DNA of 64,000 nt from Lepas anatifera (Eukaryota; Arthropoda; Thecostraca; Lepadidae), in contig JAOTON010001478.1 in assembly GCA_034440635.1 (NCBI GenBank), positions 2,768,144 to 2,832,143 on the forward strand. Direction: 5' to 3'. This document shows positions 56,518-64,000 of the stretch, piece by piece. Within the stretch, counting starts at the first letter, position 1, and each line of letters begins with the position of its first letter. Both the position numbers and the translations under genes were made by a program. Under the pieces are notes generated by a model. The model worked only from the letters and a program-made list of their open reading frames with translations, ran no database searches and was not told where the DNA came from.

Positions 56518-57542
56518 CCCGCGCCCCACCGGGGGTCTGGCGCCACCTTCGCCTCACCGGGGGGCCATCGATGGCCCCCCTCTAACTCCGAAAATATGGG
56601 CGTTAGCGCAAATCTGCAAAGTGCAATAGAAAGCTCGCGTGAATTCAGTAAGAAATTACATCATATGTTTTAGTGCTCAGGTCAATGGTTTGACCTCCAG
56701 AGGTCAAATTAGGTCCAGATCGGCTATTTTCACTCAAATATGCAATGATTAAGCAAACTGGGCATAACTCTTATGTCATTAGAGCTATTGAGGCCTGGTA
56801 AAGTACATTTGATAGCAAATTGCCAGTACTTTTTCCGCTATGTGGAACGTAAAGACCTCCCGCCAGTGGTTTGACCGCCAGAGGTCACCTCGTGACCTAA
56901 TATGACCTGAGGTCACGAAAGGTCAAAAAGTGACCTTGCCGTATATCAAATGAAAGCCAGTGACAAGACAAACACGATGGTGTTTGTTTCACCGCTCTAG
57001 CTCAATTAGGTCAAAAGTTATTGTCAAAATACTGTTTTTGACCTCTGGTGACCTGGGATGACCTTGGAAAAGTCAAAGGGCAAATATGACCCCTGGGATC
57101 CGTGAAAGGGTGTCCAAAAACGTTGTTCTGAGCAGTCTGAGTATTTGCAATCATTTTTGTGGCTTTTATATCATGAAATAGCTTTTCCCCATGCTTTTCC
57201 AATGGGAGAGGTCGCCTCGTGACCTGACCTCAGGGCACGAAATCGAAAAATCCCGGATATACACCTTGTAGACCCTGGAGGGGTCATGAAGTGTAGGAAG
57301 TTTCAAATCGATCGACTTTGAAATGTAGCTCTTACAGAGCTCTAAAGGTGAAGTGAGGTGACCTTGGTTGACCTCGTCTGGTGACCTGACCTTGGGTGAC
57401 CCGGGGTAAAAAATTTCAGGGATGATGGGAAAATGATGCAGTGAGAGGTAGAGCCCTCAACCGCGGTGCTGCGCCTCGTCGTTTTTCTGCTATCCCGGAA
57501 AAACCTTAGGGGGGCCATCGATGGCCCCCCGTGGGGCGAGGG
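56518..57542. mobile_element. 1.03-kb TTAA-flanked element (GGCCATCGATGGCC subfamily), copy 2
   Basis: TTAA on both sides (56514-56517, 57543-57546). Ends CCCGCGCCCCACCGGGGG and GTGGGGCGAGGG, with the palindrome GGCCATCGATGGCC just inside each end. It carries AGGTCA/TGACCT throughout (for example 56690-56705, 56885-56935, 57355-57400). Inserted at the TTAA shared with MITE copy 3, inside the integrase gene. Confidence 0.95.
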
Positions 57543-57546
57543 TTAA

Positions 57547-57900
57547 CGCAGTAAAGTACAAATACGCAAACATTAGCCGTGCAACTGTCGGGCTGTACCT
57601 AGAAACCTGCAAAAACTGCGAGACGAAGAAGACACGGCTACAGAATACAATAGTGTCTCTCTCAACCATTACTGATGACATGGCCAGACATGCTCAAGTC
57701 GACCTCAGCGACTGGCACAGTGAGAGGAAGGATGGATATTCCTATATACTAAATTGTCAGAATCACCTCACAAAATTCGTAGTGTTGCGTCCACTCCGAA
57801 CAAAGTCAGAAGAACAGGTGGCGTACAACCTAGTTGACATTTTCTGTATCTTTGGAGCCAACCCCCAACATTCTGCAAGTAAGTTTTATCAGAAATGGTG
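57547..57900 (+). pseudogene. integrase zinc-finger cysteines and catalytic-core start
   Basis: Resumes in the phase of 55746-56034 with AVKYKYANISRATVGLYLET, CKNC (second half of H2C2), then AQVDLSDWHS and YILNCQNHLTKFVVLRPLRT, EEQVAYNLVDIFCIFGA. 'QvDLid', 'y.DHlTKFv.LrPl', 'A..l..iF..FGa' is the start of the rve/DDE core of KRBA2/Ginger-like and retroviral-type integrases. The first catalytic Asp would be in VDLSD. The later 'SDNG...E' part is missing. A GTAAGT splice-donor-like site near 57880 may mark an exon end whose partner exon was lost. Confidence 0.8.
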
Positions 57901-57989
57901 TTGCAATCTGCGGGGAGCTGGTTCAAAATTTGTATTAAATGCACTGTTGCTTAAATCCACTGTTCTGCTGATCTCGTTGCCCTGATGTG

Positions 57990-58465
57990 GGCTGAAATAT
58001 GAGAAACTGTATGCCAAAGCCGTGAACAAAGACAAAAACGCCTATGTTTTTATAAATTATCTTGAATTTGACTGCAAACATATTTAACAAGTATCTAGAA
58101 TGACTAGTAACTTAATCAAAGTACATACTTACCTAGTACGAAAATTAATATTTCACTAAAACAGGGATCGCTAATGATCGCTTATGCCCAGGCTTATGCT
58201 TATGTTTAGGTGGTTTCAGAAGGATATATATCTATCAGTAAATATTTAACGGTATCATGACAGCTATTGATAGATATAGGGCAGTTTCATGACAAAAACT
58301 ATTACCCAAAATCTTTCAGATCATTGATGGCGTGTTTCTCTTATTCAAATTATTATTGACATGGTTGACATGTCACTCACTTACACCTCGCGATTGCCAA
58401 TTTTTCTCCTAACCGACATACCATCAACTAAGTTGACTTGTCATTACCTGCTACCCACATCTTTA
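57990..58465. other. non-coding interior of the integrase transposon
   Basis: AT-rich, no motif; the 3' exons of the integrase are absent. Confidence 0.4.
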
Positions 58466-58659
58466 TCAGCTTTGGCCCGTTTGCAAAAAAGTCCGGCCGG
58501 TTTGCAAACGGGCCGGACGTTATGCAAACGGACCGGCCCATTTGCAAACGGGCCAATTTGCTGGCCCGTTTGCATACGGGCAAGCTATTTGGCCCGTTTA
58601 CAAATGGGCCGGCCCGTTTGCAAACGGGCCGGTTTTCCATACGGGCCGTAACATATACA
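58466..58659. repeat. right hairpin array of the integrase transposon
   Basis: Inverted counterpart of 53850-54150, with about seven copies of the GGCCCGTTTGCAAACGGGCC-type palindrome ending CGGGCCGTAACATATACA. Confidence 0.93.
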
Positions 58660-58684
58660 TAATATACGAGTATAATAGCCCGCC

Positions 58685-58830
58685 TGTTCGTGACACTCCG
58701 GGTCGTGGTGACTCTCTGCCGCGGAGTTTGCGGCTCCAGTTTTAGTGGTCGACCCCAGCCTAAAGCGTCGCTGGTCTTGAAGAAAAGTGCCAGTCCCCAA
58801 TAAATGGTGTCACTTCCGAGGTGTCCGTAG
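58685..58830 (+). repeat. fragment of the GAGTC-rich element end
   Basis: About 130 bases (GACTCTCTGC ... CGGCTCCAGTTTTAGTGGTC ... GGTGTCACTT) are the inverted counterpart of 61340-61465 in the element at 59217. Confidence 0.85.
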
Positions 58831-59216
58831 GGATAATAAGTCGTTGCAGGAGTAAGGAATAATCGAAGAGATATAGAAGTGGAATCATGCGGCGAATTGA
58901 GCTTACTTGATATATCAATTTTCAACATGGTGCACAAAATTAGTGTATCAAATGAGCTCTATTGGCCGTATCATTCAATAACTGTCAAACACTGAAATCA
59001 GATCTAGAAAGTTTAGATAGTCACAGTACCTTAAATTCTTAAATAGTTGGACACGAACATGTTGAAAGACCTAAAGTTTTTAATCACAAATTTTCTCTAA
59101 ATATAAAACGTGTTCCTAAACAGAATACGTAGATACCTATAGAGGAAAGCAGGCAACATCATTGGCTCCTTTGGACATATATTTTCCACTGGAGGAAAAA
59201 CCTGGATGTCCAGGCA
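58831..59216. other. no gene recognised
   Basis: AT-rich, no motif. Confidence 0.4.
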
Positions 59217-61480
59217 TACACTGAGAGAAAAAACGACACCTGATTGGGGTATCAGGTGATGCCGTAAAAAAGTCCACCCTTTTGGGGTATCTGGAAGATC
59301 CCTCTTTGAGGAGTCTTTTACCCACCAAATTTGGGGTCAGTGGCGTCAGACTCCTATCTTCGGAGTCATGACTCTTGATTAGGGGAGTCAAAAAGGGTCA
59401 TCTGACACCCCCTTAGGGAGTCATCCGACTCCACGTAAGGTGTCATTTGACACCTAATAAAGGAGTCAAGACAACCCATTTGACTCCTCTAAAGGAGTCA
59501 TGATACGTGAAAAGGAGTCCATTGACACCTACGAAGGGAGTCTAGGGGTCATCTCACGCCCCTATTTTGCCCTGATGACCCCCTGTAGAGGTGTCATGAG
59601 AAAAGTCGTGACCCCAAATATGGGCTCTTTTCTCTTCGAAAGGGCGTGTTTGTATTTTTGGGTTAATGCTTCAGCATACTCCGATTCTCCGGCTTAAATC
59701 CAACCACAGAACTTGCCTGAGGGTTTCATGAAAATCACACAAGAAAAAAAGAACATTGTATTCGATCTAAAAAACGACACACAAACCCGTAAACGAACCC
59801 TATGGACAGCTGTTCATCAACCCACACCCTGCCTTGGTCGGATCCAGACCGACGGCTGGGAGGGGGAAGGGGGCAACGGGGCCCGAAATCTTAAACAAAG
59901 TTATTTAGGAAAACCGGTAAAAATTGAGGTTTTCGGGACGACAATTGCACGGTTTGCCCTCCTCCTGCATTTGCCAGTGGCTGACTCGCAGGGTCTCCCA
60001 ATCCCAGAAAAGTTCAACGCCGTTGAGCCACTGTCCCGAAGCGCATTCTCACTAGTTGGCCAAAGGCAATCAATACATTGTCATTTTTCCGGCGAATCCA
60101 GGGGGGAAGGCATTTTCCACCTCAACGGAATATCTCAGGGCAAAGCTATGTTTCCCCCAAAGCTGTCAACCTCATTTTTGGTCCGAGCAATATTTATTTT
60201 AAAAGCGAGGTTCTGGTGCTTCAACTTTTAACTTCAGACAGAACCATTAAAATTCAGTGGCCTTAACATTAGGCCTTGGAGAGGAAAAACAACATATTTT
60301 GGTCACATGTTTCACTCCGTGACAATTTTTTAGCTTATCTTCTTCTGGGTTTGCCCTCAAACATACTGTCCAGTTAAATTATGGCAAAATGTTTCACCAT
60401 GTGACGTTTTTTCCCTTTTCGACACTGGCTTACCCCCCAACCTACCGGTTAGATCCGCCACTGCCAAGGGTCCCATACCACAGCACTTGAACACAAATCG
60501 ACAGCAGGCCGAATTGGCACGACTTACCTCTCAAGTGATCTCTTATTGTTTATGATTCTTATGAAAGCTGAATATTTATATGCCTCCTAAAATGCCTTTA
60601 TCACTTGGGCATGTCACCCACAAAGCACCTTCTTATTGACACCACCAGGTCAGAGAATCCCACTGTATCCTTGTCCAGTGCTCATCCGGGCTGTTCCTGA
60701 ACTTTACTGTTTCGCACTCGATAACGCAGGATAGAACTATTCTATTCTGCCACGGCCCTGTAACCCAGGTGGTTCCGCCGAGCACGAGTATTTGCACGAG
60801 GATGGGCGACCTTGAACTGATGGTCTCGTGTATTGGTGACCTGCGGCTCCTTGATCAGTAGATCCTTTGGCACTCCCGTGCGGTTTTGCATTTTCTCTCA
60901 GATAATAATCATGCTGCCGATTATTCACGGAGATCACAATGGAAAGGTCACCGAACCGTGTGGCCGACCAATTCAATATGGCTACCTCAACGGCGCGGCG
61001 GCGTGGTTTGCCTGTCAGTAAAAAAGACAACGCACGTGCACGCAAAGGAGTCCGACTCCGCATTCCGGAGATATTTCACACCTTTTTAGGCGTCGGACGG
61101 TATGCATTAGGGAGTCAAGATCACAGTAGGGAGTCAGCTGACTCTTAGAACAACTAGCCGTTGTTTTTAAGAGTGTCAATCGACTCCCATTAATAATCGT
61201 CAAATGACTCCCATTAGGATGGAGATGACTCCTTTGTAGAATCAAATAGTGCTTCTGAGGGTGTCTAATCACGCTCAAAACAGGTGTCTGACATCCCAAA
61301 ATAATCATAAAAGGATTTGGGGATCGGACACCTCTAAAGTGACACCATTTATTAGGGGCTGACCCTTTTCTTTAAGACCAGCGACGCTCTAGGCTGGGGT
61401 CGACCACTAAAACTGGAGCCGCAGACTCCACAGCAGAGAGTCACTGCGACATTGGGTGTCACGGAATTTCTCTCAGTGTA
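59217..61480. mobile_element. 2.26-kb inverted-repeat element (TACACTGAGAGAAA ends)
   Basis: Perfect 14-bp ends TACACTGAGAGAAA (59217-59230) and complement (61467-61480); a TA target duplication with CACTGAGAGAAA as TIR is one reading. The outer ~400 bp on each side are dense in GGAGTCA/TGACTCC and GGTGTCA/TGACACC blocks (59280-59600, 61045-61350). The middle has no recognisable transposase. A GGCGGATCT-type transposon end near 60450 and a CGGATCCAG motif near 59840 suggest a further insertion inside. Confidence 0.75.
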
Positions 61481-62194
61481 CACTTCATTCGTAAAAGAAT
61501 AGGTTCACACAATTTTTGCCTCCCAATTCCAAACATAACGTGTTTATTTCTCTTAAATTTTATCAATACGAAATATACGTTCAATTCTTTACAAATTTAG
61601 CAGCGGGGTTCATACTCTGACACGCACACTACAGCAAACAACTAGACCTAATTGCACGGGTACTTGTAGTACTTCTGCATGACACTGTGACATCCTGCAT
61701 ATTCAGGTTACACACACTGCAGGTAATGAAATTCTGGACCCGGACAGGCACAGTAGTGGCTTGGAAAGGAGCAAGCTCATGGAGAGCTTAGTTTTTATTA
61801 CGGAAATCAGTAAAAATCGAGGTGGGGGTAAGAGGGCAAATGTATCTGAATCCTGAATCTGGCCCTTTCAACAGTGGAACTTGCCAGAAAAGTCCGGGCT
61901 AATCCGTTGACGCACCAAACATTGCAGCCCTAGTCTGCTCCATATCCGGAAATGGGACTAGTCCGGGGGAACGCGGCGCCCGACCCAAGACTACACAGTT
62001 CGTCACAGGATTGGATTGGACACTTGTTCGGATATTCAATCTATGGCACACTCTGCACCCGGCTGACGTCACTGATGGACGTTTTCCTACCACGTGTCAA
62101 TCTACGCCTGCTGCCTGCTGCCTGCTGCTCCGGCTTTGTGCGGAAAACTTTTCTTTTTTTCATATTCTTGCGTTCCCAACATGTCACACATATG
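61481..62194. other. no gene recognised
   Basis: No coding motif. A short imperfect GCTGCCTGCTGCC run lies near 62110. Confidence 0.4.
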
Positions 62195-62392
62195 CACCAC
62201 ACACACTATCTACACGGCAGCGCACAGTGTTCTAACGGAGCCTAAAGTGGGGACATAATTCACCACACACACTATCTACACGGCAGCGCACAGTGTTCTA
62301 ACGGAGCCTAAAGTGGGTACATAATTTACCACACACACTATCTACACGGCAGCGCACAGTGTTCTAACGGAGCCTAAAGTGGGGACATAATT
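62195..62392 (+). repeat. 66-bp tandem triplication
   Basis: Three copies (62195, 62261, 62327) of a unit with CACCACACACACTATCTACA and ACGGAGCCTAAAGTGGGGAC. Only a few differences by eye, so the array is young. Confidence 0.97.
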
Positions 62393-62659
62393 CAATAACT
62401 CAAGAAGTATGAGTCCCAGATCAATAATTTTGGTATCGATCCAAGGCTCTTTTCCCATAGATTATGCGGAAAACACATGAATGTCAAGACCTGACCACAG
62501 CGGGCATGACTGTCAGGTATTTGCCCGAGGTCAGCAACAAAAAAACTATATTTATATATAATAATAAGGGGGCTTTGCAGAGATCTTCTACTTGATTTCC
62601 AGTCACTCTAAGTGTACATATGCGATATGCTTGACATTGAAGACGTTATTTGACCTCGC
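62393..62659. other. no gene recognised
   Basis: Short AT-rich stretch (TATATTTATATATAATAATA near 62548), no motif. Confidence 0.4.
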
Positions 62660-62663
62660 TTAA

Positions 62664-63168
62664 CACACGCAGTGGAGGGGGCCCGAAAGTACCCCCACCT
62701 ATTTTTCAAAAGTAGCCAGAGATCTGTTTTCCGCCGGAAAACGCTACTCGGCCACATTTGAGAGCATTTATGAGCGCGTCGATTAGTTAAGACATTTTGA
62801 AAATCGGTCAGTAATTTTTTATTATACGCCCTCACAGTCAGACCTATATTTTGAGACTGTCGCACTTGGGTGGTCGCACCAGTTCGCCTGCATTGCAGAC
62901 CGAGTGGTGACGTCATAACGCCATATGATCAGGTTATATGTTAATATTACCCACATGAAAGTCAATTTCAAGGTCAAAGGTCTCATGTCAAGGTCATTGA
63001 CCGCAGTATTCCGGTCAGGCATTACTCAGCATGACGTATGTTAAGGCTACTCAGGGTCAAGGTCATAGGTCAAGGTCAAAGTTTGCAAGGTCAAACGCTC
63101 ATTTCCCGCCCAAGACTGCTATAGTTTCGGTTATATTGTATATAACCACCCCCTCCCTTTGGGTGCGC
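62664..63168. mobile_element. TTAA-type element, inverted and shorter relative of 48029-48943
   Basis: Left TTAA (62660-62663), then CACACGCAGTGGAGGGGGCC, close to the TIR at 48029. The body matches the complement of 48380-48943 (for example GGCGGGAAATGAG and the GATTTTCAAAA region). The right end CCCCCTCC...GGTGCGC lacks a clean TTAA (TAAT). 62965-63090 has at least four TCAAGGTCA and several more AGGTCA. Confidence 0.8.
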
Positions 63169-64000
63169 TAATGCATGTGACCATGAAGACGAAATTGATC
63201 ACATTCAACGGTAATATGTTTGTTCATACACCAGCACAATGGTATCATATTCCTACAAAATAAATACGAAACCTTGGCTTGGTCCATGACCGGACGAATT
63301 TTTACGGAATTGGTGTTGCGTCGATCGCGCAGAACTATTTTTCCAATGAACCTGCCTCACGTTTTGTCACTCTGTGTGTACTTACTTACTTGGTAAAGAT
63401 CAGTGAGCTGTTCGTTCTCTTTTATTGAATTCCTAAGTACAAATGCCGTATCAGCTATAAGCAGGTTTACCTGCGTTTCTATACTAATTCGCACCACCAT
63501 GCTCACAGCATCCAGTTCGAAACTCAAGTGACGGATAAAAAGAACATTTAACAAGTGCGTGTGCGTGCCGTGAGACTCTATTCCTGATGTTATTTGAAGT
63601 GAGCTTTGCAAACGAGGAAGGGTTAATTTGTGTATCTCGGTTCTCACCCCATCGTGAGGTTGAACAATGGCCTGTGCAAATACTAGCTGCGGTTCTACGA
63701 ATGGTTACTGGGCATGCTAGTGTACTGAGCCATCAATTGAAAACTTGGTGTTCCCATAATGTAACCCTTGCACTTTTTCACAGTTATTGAGTGAAGACGT
63801 TAACGACAGTAGGTTAAAAAGTCCAGTCGACAAGCACTGTCAACAAAAAGTGTTCGTTCAACTCATTGCAACCAATGCACTGTACTTTCGCGGTGCCCCC
63901 TACCCACCTTCCTCCAAGCCTCCAGGCATATCTCGCCGACGGCCGCCGCCCCCGACCGACAGCGCGCGCGACATGCCCTTGTATAATATGTCGCCACCAC
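63169..64000. other. no gene recognised
   Basis: Frames of up to 96 codons without recognisable motif. The last ~120 bases are GC-rich (GCCGCCGCCCCCGACCGACA). Confidence 0.4.

Larger units (their letters stand above)
53850..58659 (+). mobile_element. 4.81-kb transposon with hairpin-array TIRs and integrase gene
   Basis: The ends read TGTATATGTTACGGCCCG and its exact complement; TG...CA termini suit a retroviral-type integrase. The terminal ~190-310 bp on each side are arrays of the palindrome GGCCCGTTTGCAAACGGGCC. Inside is a plus-strand integrase of the Ginger/KRBA2-like type, broken by two TTAA insertions. No clean 4-bp target duplication is visible (flanks AAAA / TAAT). Assigning it to the Ginger superfamily is inference from the integrase and the ends. 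Confidence 0.75.

Noticed and set aside
57880..57885. GTAAGT as a proven splice donor of the integrase gene
   Set aside because: It fits the consensus and the end of recognisable integrase sequence, but no acceptor or downstream exon is present, so it is kept only as a remark.

Overview
The window is eukaryotic nuclear DNA packed with repeats. It is almost certainly from an invertebrate metazoan. An arthropod is my best guess, because one transposase family here resembles proteins I associate with arthropod genomes, but the sequence does not settle this. I found no intact host protein-coding gene and no structural rRNA or functional tRNA gene. Every recognisable coding trace belongs to a mobile element, and all are broken by frameshifts, stops, truncation or later insertions.

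Layout. 1-3.4 kb: SINE-like tail, a 50-bp minisatellite between two copies of a dispersed repeat, a tandem repeat carrying four perfect TGCGCATGCGCA palindromes, and a small inverted-repeat element with a hammerhead-like motif. 3.6-9.4 kb: four diverged ~1.3-kb repeat units, each with a tRNA-Lys-like segment. 10.8-14.4 kb: two head-to-tail GC-rich minisatellites, each starting at a transposon-end motif. 15.7-17.3 kb: a defective hAT element with 8-bp target duplication (TSD). 17.9-20.9 kb: a 3.05-kb foldback element with 1.36-kb arms. 21.2-26.1 kb: a 4.88-kb element of apparently the same transposon group, with nested insertions. 26.7-28.5 kb: SINE pieces. 29.2-33.4 kb: two antisense non-LTR retrotransposons, one split by a TTAA-flanked element. 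35.7-39.5 kb: non-LTR ORF1 and reverse transcriptase remnants. 39.8-44.9 kb: ~200-bp satellite, SINE, TA microsatellite and two more LINE 3' ends. 45.8-49 kb: alternating TTAA-flanked MITEs and longer TTAA-flanked elements. 52.7-58.7 kb: an end of another such element, then a 4.81-kb transposon with hairpin-array terminal inverted repeats (TIRs) and a split retroviral-type integrase gene. 59.2-61.5 kb: a GAGTC-rich inverted-repeat element. 62.2-63.2 kb: a 66-bp triplication and another TTAA-type element.

Common thread. At least seven related elements (1-2 kb, mostly TTAA-flanked, piggyBac- or Kolobok-like by TSD) carry dense AGGTCA / TCAAGGTCA motifs, the half-sites known for nuclear receptors. 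They often sit directly beside a second TTAA-flanked MITE and share its TTAA. Insertion order can be read in several places: LINE reverse transcriptase interrupted by a TTAA element; integrase gene interrupted first by a MITE, then by a foldback duplication, then by a TTAA element; transposase gene interrupted by a TA-flanked element that was itself hit by a SINE. This nested transposon history, rather than a gene pathway, is the main content of the window.
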